Assembly: GCF_022179445.1 (NCBI RefSeq) | Contig: NZ_BPQU01000031.1 | Location: forward strand, 1-59,623 | Source: Methylobacterium mesophilicum | Lineage (GTDB): Bacteria > Pseudomonadota > Alphaproteobacteria > Rhizobiales > Beijerinckiaceae | DNA: 59,623 bases | Reading direction: 5' to 3' | Shown here: piece after piece, positions 26,313-35,654 of the stretch | Position numbering within the stretch: position 1 is the stretch's first letter | Layout of the letters: every line of letters starts with the position of its first letter | Notes under the pieces: generated by a model | The model's input: the letters and a program-made list of their open reading frames with translations, nothing else | What the model was told of the DNA's origin: nothing | The model's database searches: none | Translations under genes and position numbers: made by a program

Positions 26313-26480
26313 TCAGCGATCGCGCGGCTGGCGGTGGGCCGATGCCTGCATCAGGACTTCGAACAGCCTCCGCTCGATCCAGCGCCGAAACCTGCCGGAG
26401 ACCGTGCGCCTCGGCAGAAAGCCCGCTGGCAGCATTCGCCAGGCGCGACCCACCCCGCAAGTGCCGAGTAATCCAGGCAG
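26313..26480 (-). pseudogene. IS5-family transposase fragment (degenerate)
   Basis: The minus-strand translation contains RAWRMLPAGFLPRRTVSGRF and then RRWIERRLFEVLM. This matches, from memory, the N-terminal motif of IS5/IS1182-type transposases (x-W-R-M-L-P-x-x-F-P-P-W-x-T-V-Y-x-x-F-x-R-W, then a short gap and L-x-E-x-L). A stop follows a few residues later and the catalytic DDE domain is missing. Neither terminal inverted repeats nor target-site duplications were evident. Confidence 0.6.
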
Positions 26481-26742
26481 CCTCCGGCGCGCTGGCTTTA
26501 CCGCCGGACTACCCGCCAGACGAACTTCGTGTTTGCCCACGAGACAGATGGGGACGGCCGGCGGAGGATCTCACACGGGCTCTGCGATGGTTGGCTTTCT
26601 GTCTGTCTGCTTTCCATCGGTCGAACCAGAGACGCGGACGCGTGCTTGGGGCCCGACATCGACAGCTCCACCCATCCCAAGCCTGCGACGCCGCTCGGCA
26701 CCTTCGCAGACGCGGGCGTCGATCCCTGAAGCACCGGCGATC

Positions 26743-27906
26743 TTACGCACGGGCCGCTTCGAGGACGCCGGTCGCCAGGGCCACCCAATAGGCGGCCCCG
26801 ATGGGCAGGGCGTCGTCGTTGAAGTCGTATCCAGGATTGTGAAGCGGCCGGCCGGGCTCGGCGCCGTCGGTGCCGAGCCAGACGTAGGCGCCGGGGCAGG
26901 CCTGCAGCATGTAGGCGAAGTCCTCCGAGGCCATCGACGGCGCGACGTCACCATGCCGCGCCGGTATGGCCGGGACCCGGGACGCGGCGGCGAGCGCGAG
27001 TGGGACGGCGTCCGGGGCGTTGACCGTCGCGGGATATCCGGTGTGGTAATCGACCTCGGCGGCGCCGCCATGCGTGCGGGCGGTGCCCGTGGCGATCTCC
27101 GTGATGAGCGCCGCGACCGTCCCGCGCACGCTCTCGGAGAGGCAGCGGACGGTCCCCCGGATCGTGGCGAGGTCCGGGATCACGTTCCAGGCGTCGCCGC
27201 CGTGGATCTGGGTGATGCTCACCACCGCGGGATCGAGCGGAGCGATCCGGCGGCTGACGATGGTCTGCAGGGCCAGAACCGTCTCGGAGGCGATCACCAG
27301 CGTGTCGATGCCCCGCTCCGGCATGGCGGCGTGCGTCCCCGAGCCCCTGACGCGGATCTCGAACGTGTCGAGGGAGGCCATGATCGGGCCCGGGGTGGTG
27401 GCGAAGGCTCCGAGCGGTAATCCTGGCCAGTTATGCAGGCCCCAGACCGTGTCGCAGGGGAACATCCGGAACAGGCCGTCCTCGATCATCGCCCGGCCGC
27501 CGCCCTCGCATTCCTCGGCCGGTTGGAAGATGACCCGGACCGTGCCGCGCAGGTCTTCCACGCGGGCGAGCTGGCTGGCGGCGCCGAGCAGCATCGCGAC
27601 ATGCCCGTCATGCCCGCAGGCATGCATCACACCCGGATTTGTGGAGGCGTAGGGCAGGCCGGTCGCCTCGTGGATGGGCAGGGCGTCCATGTCGGCGCGC
27701 AGGCCGATGGCCGGGCCTTCCCCCCGTCGCAGCGTCCCGACGACGCCCGTCCGGCCCAGGCCCCGATGGACCTCGAAGCCGGAGGCGGCGAGTTCGCGTG
27801 CGACGAGATCCGCGGTGCGGACCTCCGCGAAGGCGAGCTCCGGGTGGGCGTGCAGGTCGCGCCGCCAGGCGAGCATGCGATCGAGGATGTCCGCGTCTAT
27901 GCTCAT
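26743..27906 (-). CDS. M20 family amidohydrolase (hippurate hydrolase/aminoacylase type)
   Basis: A 387-residue M20D metallopeptidase. Dinuclear-metal motifs are GLRADMDALPI, HACGHDGH, the catalytic Glu-Glu in FQPAEECEGG, and a His in WGLHNWPG. GSGTHAAMPERGID marks the dimerisation domain. These enzymes release free amino acids from N-acyl amino acids or conjugates such as hippurate and indole-acetyl amino acids. ATG 27906 (MSIDADILDRML) is preferred over an upstream extension. It is the last gene of a five-gene minus-strand cluster, 99 bp downstream of DUF3100. Confidence 0.92.
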   Translation of the reverse strand: MSIDADILDRMLAWRRDLHAHPELAFAEVRTADLVARELAASGFEVHRGLGRTGVVGTLRRGEGPAIGLRADMDALPIHEATGLPYASTNPGVMHACGHDGHVAMLLGAASQLARVEDLRGTVRVIFQPAEECEGGGRAMIEDGLFRMFPCDTVWGLHNWPGLPLGAFATTPGPIMASLDTFEIRVRGSGTHAAMPERGIDTLVIASETVLALQTIVSRRIAPLDPAVVSITQIHGGDAWNVIPDLATIRGTVRCLSESVRGTVAALITEIATGTARTHGGAAEVDYHTGYPATVNAPDAVPLALAAASRVPAIPARHGDVAPSMASEDFAYMLQACPGAYVWLGTDGAEPGRPLHNPGYDFNDDALPIGAAYWVALATGVLEAARA

Positions 27907-28005
27907 GCCGTTCGCTCCCTGGCCGTCACAGGTCCAAGTCCGGCCATCCCTGCGCGTCGGTCGATCCGCCACCGAGCCCGGCCCGGCGGCGGATCGAACC
28001 ATGTC

Positions 28006-29367
28006 TCACGTCACCGGCACATGCATCCAGAACTGCGCGATCAGGGTCGCGCCCAGGAACGTACCGGCATTCGCCATGAACGAAACCACGACGATGCGCC
28101 AACCCAATTGCCGGAAGGCGGGGATGTCCTTGGCTATGGACAGGCCGGCGAACGTCAGGATTGGGGTGGCCAGGGCGAGGAAGTTGATCTTGCCGGTCAG
28201 CGCGGCGATCTCGGCCGCGTACGGCATCGCCGGATAGGTCAGCGCCATGCCGATCAGGGAGACCCAGATCACCGCGGGAAGCTTCCGCGCCGAGAGCACG
28301 TAGAGGCCCCAGCCGAGGATCACGACCCCGATGATGATCGCCATCCCGCCCACGACGGCGGCGTCGGGGATCACGCCGTAGGTCAGATAGTTGCCGATGA
28401 GCCCGTAGGCGCCGATCAGCAGCCACGCCACCAGCATCTCGGCGAACCCGATCGTCGTTTCCTCATGCGCCGGGGTCACGGCGACGGCCGAGGGCTCCCG
28501 GACCGTGTTGGGGCGGTTGCGTCCGAGGATCGGTTCGAGCTTGCCGTAGGCCCAGATCGTGAAGGGCAGCGACAGGAATAGCGTGAAGTAGGTTCCGATG
28601 GTCGTGGTAATCAGGTTGCTCGCCGCCGCGAAGGTGGCGACATCCTTGGCCACCTCGGGGGTCTGCTGCGCCGCGATGGCCCCCGACGCGGCGGCCATCA
28701 TGCTGCCGGATCCGACGCCGGCCCCCATGGCGAGCGCGAGGGGATTGAAGATGTTCAGGCTGGCGATGAGGCCGGCCAGGACGGCGATGAAGACCGCCCC
28801 GAACACTGTCCCGGTGAGGTATTCCGCGAGCACGCCGCGCCCCTCGGGGGAATCCATCCCGTAGCGCTCGCCGATGATGGCCAGGCTCGGCTCCCGGCCG
28901 ACCGAGAAGGTCGCGCCGATGGCCTCCCGCTTGATGCCGAGGAGGAGGGCGATCGGAAGGCCGAACACCATGGTGCCAAAGAAGTGGCCGAACTCCTGGA
29001 ACACGAGCGACCATCCCGACGCGAAGATCTTCGGCAGCGAGCCGCCGACCAGCAGGCCGAGCTTCGCGATGAAGACGAGGAGGGCCGGCTGCAGGAAGGC
29101 GGCCGCGGCCGATTGCGTCGAGGATCGCAGGCGCAGGAAGGCCGGGAGCCGGGGGCTCGCCAGACCGAGGGTTCCGCCGAGCAGGAGGGCCCAGAGCAGG
29201 GGCAGCAGGACGATCTTTCCGGTCCCGACGGGGATGTTGATGTTGCCGATGGCCTCGGCGATGACGACGATGACCAGGGCGATCAGGAACAGGCGGACGC
29301 GGCTCGGTCTCTCGGCCGGGGCGGACCCGACTGGGATCGGCCCTCGATGGATTGCTTCCTGTGCCAT
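28006..29367 (-). CDS. DUF3100 polytopic membrane protein
   Basis: A 453-residue integral membrane protein with about 11-12 hydrophobic segments and glycine-rich motifs such as MGAGVGSGSMMAAASGAIAA. It matches my memory of the DUF3100 family, which often neighbours M20 amidohydrolases; a role as a transporter of the amidohydrolase substrate is inferred from that context, not proven. GGGAGG nine bases before ATG 29367 supports this start over an upstream in-frame codon. Confidence 0.8.
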   Translation of the reverse strand: MAQEAIHRGPIPVGSAPAERPSRVRLFLIALVIVVIAEAIGNINIPVGTGKIVLLPLLWALLLGGTLGLASPRLPAFLRLRSSTQSAAAAFLQPALLVFIAKLGLLVGGSLPKIFASGWSLVFQEFGHFFGTMVFGLPIALLLGIKREAIGATFSVGREPSLAIIGERYGMDSPEGRGVLAEYLTGTVFGAVFIAVLAGLIASLNIFNPLALAMGAGVGSGSMMAAASGAIAAQQTPEVAKDVATFAAASNLITTTIGTYFTLFLSLPFTIWAYGKLEPILGRNRPNTVREPSAVAVTPAHEETTIGFAEMLVAWLLIGAYGLIGNYLTYGVIPDAAVVGGMAIIIGVVILGWGLYVLSARKLPAVIWVSLIGMALTYPAMPYAAEIAALTGKINFLALATPILTFAGLSIAKDIPAFRQLGWRIVVVSFMANAGTFLGATLIAQFWMHVPVT

Positions 29368-29518
29368 GGCTGTTGTCCTCCCTGCGATCGGTCGCGGCGC
29401 TTCTGGTTCTGATTGTTGTTTTTGCGCCGCCATCGGCTCCCGCGGACCTCGTGAGGGGCCCGCGGGGCGACGAAAGCGTCTGTCTGGCGGCAGCGCGTAT
29501 GGGCGGCCGCTGTCCGGC

Positions 29519-31057
29519 TCAGCCCACGTAGCCGAAGGCGACGCCGGGTTGGGCTGCGGTCTCGACCCACACGCTCTTGGTCTGGGTGTAGGCCATCAGC
29601 GCCTCGCGCCCCGAGGACCTGCCGAAGCCGGAGCGGCCGAACCCGCCGAAGGGCGAGGCGACGTTGATCGTCTTGTAGCCGTTGACCCAGAACGTCCCGG
29701 CCCGGACGGCGGCGGCGACGCGGTGGGCGCGGCCGACATCGTTCGTCCAGACCGCGCCGGCGAGGCCGTACGGCGTGGCGTTGGCGATCTCGACCGCCTC
29801 GTCCTCGGTCTCGAACGGCAGGACGGTCAGGACCGGGCCGAACACCTCGTCCTGGGCGATCGCCGCATCGGGCGTCACGCCGTCGACCACCGTCGGACCG
29901 AAGTAGAAGCCGCCGGTGTCCCGCAGGTTGGCCGGACAGGCACCGCCCGCGGCGACGCGGGCGCCGGCATCCGCAGCCTGGCTCACCATCGCGGCGATCT
30001 TGTCAAGTTGTCGGCGGTTGTTGATCGGGCCGATCTGCGTCGTCGGATCGGTGGGCGCGCCCACCGGGATGCGGCCCGCGGCGTGGGACAGCCGCGCCAC
30101 GAAATCCGCGTGCACCGACCGGTGGACGAGGAGGCGCGAGCCGGCGACGCAGCTCTGCCCGGCACCGCCGAAGATCGCCGCCTGCGCGCCCAACAGGGCA
30201 CGGTCGAGGTCGGCATCCGCGAACACGATGTTGGCCGACTTGCCGCCGAGCTCGAGCACGCTCGGCACGATGTTGCGCGCCGCCGCGGCCGCGATCTGCG
30301 CCCCGGCCTCGGCCGAGCCGACGAACACCACGAGCCGCGTGTCGGCATGGGCGACGGCCGCCGCCCCGGTGGTCGGGCCGGCGCCAGCCAGCACCGAGAC
30401 CAGGCCGCGCGGGATCCCCTCGGCCCGGTCGCACAGCATCCCGAGCGCCAGGGAGGTCAGCGGCGTCAGCTCGGAGGGCTTCAGCACCACCGCGTTGCCG
30501 GCGCAGATGGCCGGGGCGATCTGCCAGCCGGCGGTGAAGATCGGGGCGTTCCACGGCGTGATCTGCACCACGGTGCCGAACGGTTCGGCGCGGGTGTAGT
30601 TCAGGTGCGAGGTCGGGACCGGGATGACCTCGCCGTGCAGCTTGTCGCACCAGCCGGCGTAATATTCGAACATCTCCGCGACCTTGCCGACCTCACCGCG
30701 CGTGTCGCGGATCGGCTTGCCGGCCGACAGGGTCTCCAGCTCGGCCAACGCGTCGGCGTTCTGACGGATCAGGGCGGCCACCGCCCACATCGCCCGGCCG
30801 CGGGCCGCCGCCGTCATGCCCCACCAGGTCCGCTGGGCGGGCCGGGCCGCCGCCATGGCGGCGTCCACGACGGACGCGCCGGCATCCGCGAAGCTCGCCA
30901 CCACCCGGCCGTCCGCCGGGTTCACGAGGTCGAGGGTTTCACCCGTTCCCACGAGGATCTCGCCGGACACGACGCTGCCGATGCGGCCGCCCAGGGAAAG
31001 GGCGGACAGGAGTTCCGAGATGCGCTGCGCCGCATCGCCTTGCACGCTGGTCGACAT
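29519..31057 (-). CDS. NAD(P)-dependent aldehyde dehydrogenase
   Basis: A 512-residue ALDH superfamily enzyme. Cofactor/active-site landmarks are ITPWNAPIF, KPSELTPLT, FVGSAEAG, LELGGKSAN (general-base Glu), GGAGQSCVAGSR (nucleophile Cys) and EVFGPVLTV. It oxidises an aldehyde to a carboxylic acid in the cytoplasm. Its start shares one base with the stop of the upstream dehydrogenase gene (TGATG), so they are coupled: the upstream gene could make, or draw on, the aldehyde. Confidence 0.93.
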   Translation of the reverse strand: MSTSVQGDAAQRISELLSALSLGGRIGSVVSGEILVGTGETLDLVNPADGRVVASFADAGASVVDAAMAAARPAQRTWWGMTAAARGRAMWAVAALIRQNADALAELETLSAGKPIRDTRGEVGKVAEMFEYYAGWCDKLHGEVIPVPTSHLNYTRAEPFGTVVQITPWNAPIFTAGWQIAPAICAGNAVVLKPSELTPLTSLALGMLCDRAEGIPRGLVSVLAGAGPTTGAAAVAHADTRLVVFVGSAEAGAQIAAAAARNIVPSVLELGGKSANIVFADADLDRALLGAQAAIFGGAGQSCVAGSRLLVHRSVHADFVARLSHAAGRIPVGAPTDPTTQIGPINNRRQLDKIAAMVSQAADAGARVAAGGACPANLRDTGGFYFGPTVVDGVTPDAAIAQDEVFGPVLTVLPFETEDEAVEIANATPYGLAGAVWTNDVGRAHRVAAAVRAGTFWVNGYKTINVASPFGGFGRSGFGRSSGREALMAYTQTKSVWVETAAQPGVAFGYVG

Positions 31058-31941
31058 CAGTTCGCTCCGTTCGTGTTGCGGTAATCGGCCATGCGGGTGA
31101 AGTCCGCGGCGTCCGGGATGGCGTCGCGGGTGGTCGCCCAGATCTGCGCGACATGGGCGGACAGCGGCAGGTCGGCGCCGCTCTCGGCGGCCAGCTCCAT
31201 GGCGAGGCGCACGTCCTTGCGCATCAGCCCCGCGGCAAAGCCGCTGTCGAAGGTGTTCGACAGGATCCAGCGGGGAAACATCACCTCGCTGATCGCGCTG
31301 CGCCCCGTGGCGGTGTTGACGACCTTGATCGCCTCCTCGGCCGACAGGCCGGCCGCCTCGGACAGGCGCATCGCCTCGCCCGTGGTCACGAGGTGGGCGG
31401 CGACGAGGAGGTTGTTCACGAGCTTGACGATGTTGCCGGCGCCGGACGGCCCGACATGCGGGGCGCGGGCCGACATCGCCGACAGCACCGGCTCGGCCAG
31501 GGCGTAGTCGGCCTCCGAGCCGCCGACCATCATCGTCAACGTGCCTTCGGCGGCCCCCGAGGGGCCTCCGCTCACCGGCGCGTCGAGCAGGGCATGGCCG
31601 GCCTGTTCGAGGCGGGCCGCAAGCCGCCGGGTGGTGCCGGGATCCGAGGTGGAGGTATCGACGACGACGACCTTCCGGTCGGTCCGGGAGAGCAAGCCGC
31701 CCTCCGCCGTGACCACGGCCTCGACATCGCGGGCCAGGGGCAGCGAGAAGACCAGGGCGTCCGCGCGACGCAGGACGTCGGCCAGGTCCGGGACGAACGA
31801 GACGCCGGCCGCCTCGACGGCGGCCCGCCGGGCGTCGCTGATGTCGTAGCCGATGACCTTGAAGCCCTTGCGAGCCAAGGTCGCCGCCATCCCGAGCCCC
31901 ATATTGCCGAGCCCGACGACACCCACCGTCTCAATATTCAT
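31057..31941 (-). CDS. 3-hydroxyisobutyrate dehydrogenase / tartronate-semialdehyde reductase family protein
   Basis: A 294-residue beta-hydroxyacid dehydrogenase: N-terminal Rossmann motif GLGNMG, substrate-binding DAPVSGGPSGAAEGTL, and GAGNIVKLVNN with the catalytic Lys. It interconverts a beta-hydroxyacid and its semialdehyde with NAD(P). With the coupled aldehyde dehydrogenase it suggests a hydroxyacid to semialdehyde to acid route. GGGAGG lies just before the start codon, and two LysR-type dyads lie upstream. Confidence 0.9.
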   Translation of the reverse strand: MNIETVGVVGLGNMGLGMAATLARKGFKVIGYDISDARRAAVEAAGVSFVPDLADVLRRADALVFSLPLARDVEAVVTAEGGLLSRTDRKVVVVDTSTSDPGTTRRLAARLEQAGHALLDAPVSGGPSGAAEGTLTMMVGGSEADYALAEPVLSAMSARAPHVGPSGAGNIVKLVNNLLVAAHLVTTGEAMRLSEAAGLSAEEAIKVVNTATGRSAISEVMFPRWILSNTFDSGFAAGLMRKDVRLAMELAAESGADLPLSAHVAQIWATTRDAIPDAADFTRMADYRNTNGAN

Positions 31942-31966
31942 TTCGATACCTCCCGTTTAGGAGATG

Positions 31967-32023
31967 GTATCGATCGCCGATACGGTTGCTACAAGAACTG
32001 CTTTTCGAACAAGTCGTTCTTGT
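31967..32023. promoter_or_regulatory. Two dyads between lysR and the hydroxyacid dehydrogenase gene
   Basis: GTATCG/CGATAC with a five-base spacer (31967-31983), and ACAAGAAC/GTTCTTGT with a 17-base spacer (31991-32023), lie in the 93 bp between the LysR stop and the operon start. The first has LysR-like dimensions and sits where an activator would bind. The second, just after the LysR stop, may instead be a transcription terminator. Confidence 0.45.
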
Positions 32024-32034
32024 TAAGGCAACAC

Positions 32035-32943
32035 TCAGCGTTGCGGCTGGAAGGCGACGAGGTGTTCGGTGAGCCAGCCCAGCAGCCGGCCCATCGCTTC
32101 CGGCAGCCGCCGTCCCGAGCGCACGACGAGGTGTGCGCTCGCCTCGGACAGGACCGGGTCGAGCAGGGGGATCACGGTGACCGCGTTGGTCTGCAACTCG
32201 GCCGCGACGGCGAAACGCGGCAGGAACGCGACGCCCAATCCCGCCGTCACGAAGCGCCTGTGCATCTCGAAGGACGCGGTCTCCAGCCGTGCGACGAGCC
32301 GGAAGCCGCCATCGGCCTCGACGCGTCCCAGCAACTGGCGCACGCCGTGATCGGAGGGAAGCAGGACGACCGGCTCGGAGGCGAAGGTGCGCAGGCCCTT
32401 GGGGGTCGAGGAACCGGCGAGGGGATGATCCTTCGGGAGAACCGCCAGCAGCGGCTGCCGCGCCGACACGACGCCGCGCACGTCCGGATGGGCGGGCGGG
32501 TTGTAGGCGAGACCGATATCCGTATCGCCCTGTGCGACCGCCGACAGCACGCTGTCCGTGGTCCCAAGGGAGACCTGAAACGAGATTCCGGGATAGGCCG
32601 TGACGAAGTTGGCCAGGCCGTTATCGAGCAGGTCGACCAGGAAGCCTGCGCCGCAGGTCAGCCGGATCGTCCCCTGCTGGACGCCGCGCAGCCGTTTGAG
32701 GCTGTCCTGGAGGAGCGCGGCCTCGTCGGCCTGGCGCTGGGCGTGCTGGGCGACGATGCGACCGGCCTCCGTCGGCACGACGCCGCGCGGTAGGCGTTCC
32801 AGGAGGTTCTCGCCGCACTCGGCCTCCATCTCGCTGATGTGGCGGCTGACCGCGGAGGCGGCGACGTTGAGCGCTTCCGCGGCGCCCCGCACGGAGCCGG
32901 TCCGCACGACGGCCAGGAAGTATCGCAGCGCTCGATCGTTCAT
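32035..32943 (-). CDS. LysR family transcriptional regulator
   Basis: A 302-residue LTTR: winged helix-turn-helix at about residues 1-60 (MNDRALRYFLAVVRTGSVRG, then ASAVSRHISEMEAECGENL) and a periplasmic-binding-like co-inducer domain. It is encoded upstream of, and on the same strand as, the dehydrogenase-ALDH-DUF3100-M20 cluster and probably regulates it. ATG 32943 is chosen over an upstream codon because LysR proteins start here. Confidence 0.92.
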   Translation of the reverse strand: MNDRALRYFLAVVRTGSVRGAAEALNVAASAVSRHISEMEAECGENLLERLPRGVVPTEAGRIVAQHAQRQADEAALLQDSLKRLRGVQQGTIRLTCGAGFLVDLLDNGLANFVTAYPGISFQVSLGTTDSVLSAVAQGDTDIGLAYNPPAHPDVRGVVSARQPLLAVLPKDHPLAGSSTPKGLRTFASEPVVLLPSDHGVRQLLGRVEADGGFRLVARLETASFEMHRRFVTAGLGVAFLPRFAVAAELQTNAVTVIPLLDPVLSEASAHLVVRSGRRLPEAMGRLLGWLTEHLVAFQPQR

Positions 32944-33064
32944 CGCCGGGTAAGCGTGCGCTCTGGCCCCCCGCATATCAAGGCGCGAGCGCGCATCGAC
33001 GGGCCCGAACCACGCCGTCTGCCCATCGACCTTCGCCCGTCCGGCGCGACCGGTCGCCCGTCGC

Positions 33065-34252
33065 TCACGCCGGACCGCCTTCGGCGTCCGCCCCGTGGAT
33101 GTACCGGCGCTCGTACCGATCGCCCAGACCGGTCAGCACCTCGTAGCCGATGGTGCCCGCATCGGCCGCGACCGCATCCAGGGAGCGGTGCGGCCCGATG
33201 ATCTCGACCATGTCGTCCTCGGCCAGCGCCCCGGCCGGAAGCGCGGAGGCATCCACCACGATGCTGTCCATCGACACCCGGCCGAGGATGGGCAGCGCGG
33301 CGCCGCCCGCCCAGGCCGCGCCGCGCCCGCTGGCGCTCCTCAGGAACCCGTCCGCATAGCCGACCGCCACGGTCGCGAGGCGCGACGCAACCGCCGTCCG
33401 TGCGGTGTAGCCGTATCCGACCGCCGTCCCGGCCGGCACGTCGCGTACCTGCAGGACGCGGGCCTCCAGCTTGACCACGGGCTGCAGCGGGTTGGGACGC
33501 CCCGCAGCCGGCGCCACCCCGAACAGGGCCGCACCCGGCCGCGCGACATCGTAATGGTAATCCGCCCCCAGGAAGATGCCGGAGGACGCGGCGAGGCTGG
33601 CGCGCATGGGCGGCAGCCGGCGCCGCGCATCCTCGAAGCGGGACCGTTGCGTCGGGTTCGCATCGCTGTCGGGGGCGTCCGCGCAGGCCAGGTGGCTCAT
33701 GATGAGCCGCCACGCCACGGCATCGTGCTCGCCCGCCCGATCCGCGACGGCCGCGACCTCGGCGGGAGACAGGCCGAAGCGGCTCATGCCGGAATCGACC
33801 TGCAACAGCCCCGGCAACCGGCATGCCCGCGTCCGGGCCAGCGCGGCCCAGCGCGCGAGCTGGCCCGGCGTATTGAGGACCGGCACCAGCCCGTGCTCCA
33901 GGCACTCGGCTTCGGCCCCGCGCGGGGCTCCGTGCAGGATCCGCACGGCGGCCCCCCGGGGAACGTACCGCCGGAGCGCGATCCCTTCGTCGAGATGGGC
34001 CACGAAGAAGGTTCGGCAGCCGGCCGCGGACAGGATGGGAGCGACGCGGGCGGCGCCCAGGCCATACGCGTCCGCCTTCAACACCGCGGCGCATTCCGCC
34101 GTCCCGAGGCGGCGTGACAGGAGCCGGTAATTGGCCGCGATGGCGTCGAGGTCGACTGTCAGCATCGCCCCCGCGTGCGGACGCCCGCCATCGTCGAACG
34201 CCTGCACCCTATCGTCCTCCCGATCCCTCATGCGCGCGTCCACGGGCCTCAT
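33065..34252 (-). CDS. alr: Alanine racemase (PLP-dependent)
   Basis: A 395-residue protein with the PLP lysine in AAVLKADAYGLG near the N-terminus and the C-terminal-domain segments VGYADGF and GRVSMDS. It interconverts L- and D-alanine. The start at 34252 overlaps the dadA stop as ATGA; a downstream ATG at 34231 is possible. Coupling to dadA means this is the catabolic racemase (DadX role) rather than the cell-wall one. Confidence 0.93.
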   Translation of the reverse strand: MRPVDARMRDREDDRVQAFDDGGRPHAGAMLTVDLDAIAANYRLLSRRLGTAECAAVLKADAYGLGAARVAPILSAAGCRTFFVAHLDEGIALRRYVPRGAAVRILHGAPRGAEAECLEHGLVPVLNTPGQLARWAALARTRACRLPGLLQVDSGMSRFGLSPAEVAAVADRAGEHDAVAWRLIMSHLACADAPDSDANPTQRSRFEDARRRLPPMRASLAASSGIFLGADYHYDVARPGAALFGVAPAAGRPNPLQPVVKLEARVLQVRDVPAGTAVGYGYTARTAVASRLATVAVGYADGFLRSASGRGAAWAGGAALPILGRVSMDSIVVDASALPAGALAEDDMVEIIGPHRSLDAVAADAGTIGYEVLTGLGDRYERRYIHGADAEGGPA

Positions 34253-35505
34253 GCCGCGTAACGGCCGACGGCGAGGTCTTCGTGGGCGATGTCGGGCGCC
34301 CGGCCGGACATCAGGTCCGCGAGGAGCCGGCCCGACCCGCAGGCCATGGTCCAGCCGAGGGTGCCGTGGCCCGTATTCGTATACAGGTTGTCGTAGCGGG
34401 TCGCCCCGACGATGGGCGTCCCGTCCGGCGTCATCGGGCGCAGGCCCGTCCAGAACGTCGCCCGGCTGAGGTCGCCCCCGGCCGGAAACAGGTCGTGGAC
34501 GCACCGCTCCAGGGTCGCGCGACGGGGCGGACGCAAGGCCTGGCTGAAGCCGGCGAGTTCGGCGGTGCCGCCGACCCGTATGCGGTCGCCGAGCCGGGTC
34601 AGGCCGACCTTGAACGTCTCGTCCATCACGGTGGAGACCGGAGCCGCCTCCGGATCCGTCACGGGCAGGGTCAGGGAGTAGCCCTTGACCGGGTAGACCG
34701 GCAGGTTCAGCCCGAGCGGACGCAGGAGCGCCGGGGTGAAGCTGCCCATCGCCGCCACGTAGGCGTCGGCGCGCAGCACCTCGGACCCGCAGGCGACGCC
34801 GGTCACGCGACCGCCCGAGGTTTGGAGCCCCGTCACGGTGACGTTGTAGCGGAACGTCACGCCGAGCCCCTCGCAGATGGCGGCGAGTCTCTGGGTGAAC
34901 AGGTGGGCATCCCCGGTCTCGTCACCGGTGAGACGCAGGCCGCCCGCGATCTTGTCCTTCACCCGGTCGAGCGCCGGCTCGGCGGCGACGCAGCCCGCCG
35001 GGTCCAGCACCTGGTAGGCGACGCCGTAGGCGTCCAGGACCTTCGTGTCGTCGCCCACGTGATCGAGCTGCTTGCGCGTGCGGAACAGCTGCAGCGTGCC
35101 GCGTTCGCGATGGTCGTAGGCGATGCCGGTCTCGTCGCGCAGGTCGCGCAGGACGTCGCGGCTGTATTCCGCGAGCCGCACCATCCGCCCCTTGTTGCGG
35201 GTGTAGGCCTCCACCGTGCAGTTCGCCAGCATGCGGGCGAGCCAGCCGTAGAGACGGGGCTCGACGGACGGCCACAGGACCAGGGGGCGGTGGCGCATCA
35301 TCAGCCACTTCATCGCCTTGACCGGAATGCCCGGAGCGGCCCAGGGGGCGGAATATCCGGGGGAGACCTGGCCGGCATTGGCGAAGCTGGTCTCCAGGCC
35401 GGACGCGGGCTGCCGGTCGATCACCGTGACCTCATGGCCGGCCTTCGCCAGATAATAGGCGGCGGACACGCCGACCACGCCGCTTCCCAGGACCAAGACC
35501 CGCAT
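34249..35505 (-). CDS. dadA: D-amino acid dehydrogenase
   Basis: A 418-residue FAD enzyme starting MRVLVLGSGVVGVSAAYYLA (dinucleotide fold) and including ANAGQVSPGYSAPWAAPG, the DadA signature, and a C-terminal GHGTLGWTMACGSG flavin segment. It oxidises D-alanine and other D-amino acids to 2-oxo acids, passing electrons to the respiratory chain at the inner membrane. GAGGAGAG precedes ATG 35505. It is the first gene of dadA-alr, divergent from an Lrp-type regulator. Confidence 0.96.
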   Translation of the reverse strand: MRVLVLGSGVVGVSAAYYLAKAGHEVTVIDRQPASGLETSFANAGQVSPGYSAPWAAPGIPVKAMKWLMMRHRPLVLWPSVEPRLYGWLARMLANCTVEAYTRNKGRMVRLAEYSRDVLRDLRDETGIAYDHRERGTLQLFRTRKQLDHVGDDTKVLDAYGVAYQVLDPAGCVAAEPALDRVKDKIAGGLRLTGDETGDAHLFTQRLAAICEGLGVTFRYNVTVTGLQTSGGRVTGVACGSEVLRADAYVAAMGSFTPALLRPLGLNLPVYPVKGYSLTLPVTDPEAAPVSTVMDETFKVGLTRLGDRIRVGGTAELAGFSQALRPPRRATLERCVHDLFPAGGDLSRATFWTGLRPMTPDGTPIVGATRYDNLYTNTGHGTLGWTMACGSGRLLADLMSGRAPDIAHEDLAVGRYAA

Positions 35506-35654
35506 GTTCGCTCTCCTCGGCACCGAACATCCGCATTCGGCGCTCATCCGCCGCCCGGGACTCTGCGATCGCGGAGTCCTCGGCAGGGTCTGCGGGAAAC
35601 GCGTCGCCCGGTCGCCGGCCGAGGTGTATCGAACATCGAAACCCGCGCACGATG

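Larger units (their letters stand above)
25946..26742. other. Intergenic region with decayed mobile-element sequence
   Basis: 797 bp without an intact gene. Apart from the IS5-type fragment described separately, no motif was recognised in the short overlapping frames on either strand. It looks like an eroded insertion site separating the core cell-envelope/DNA-repair block from the accessory amino-acid region. Confidence 0.5.
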
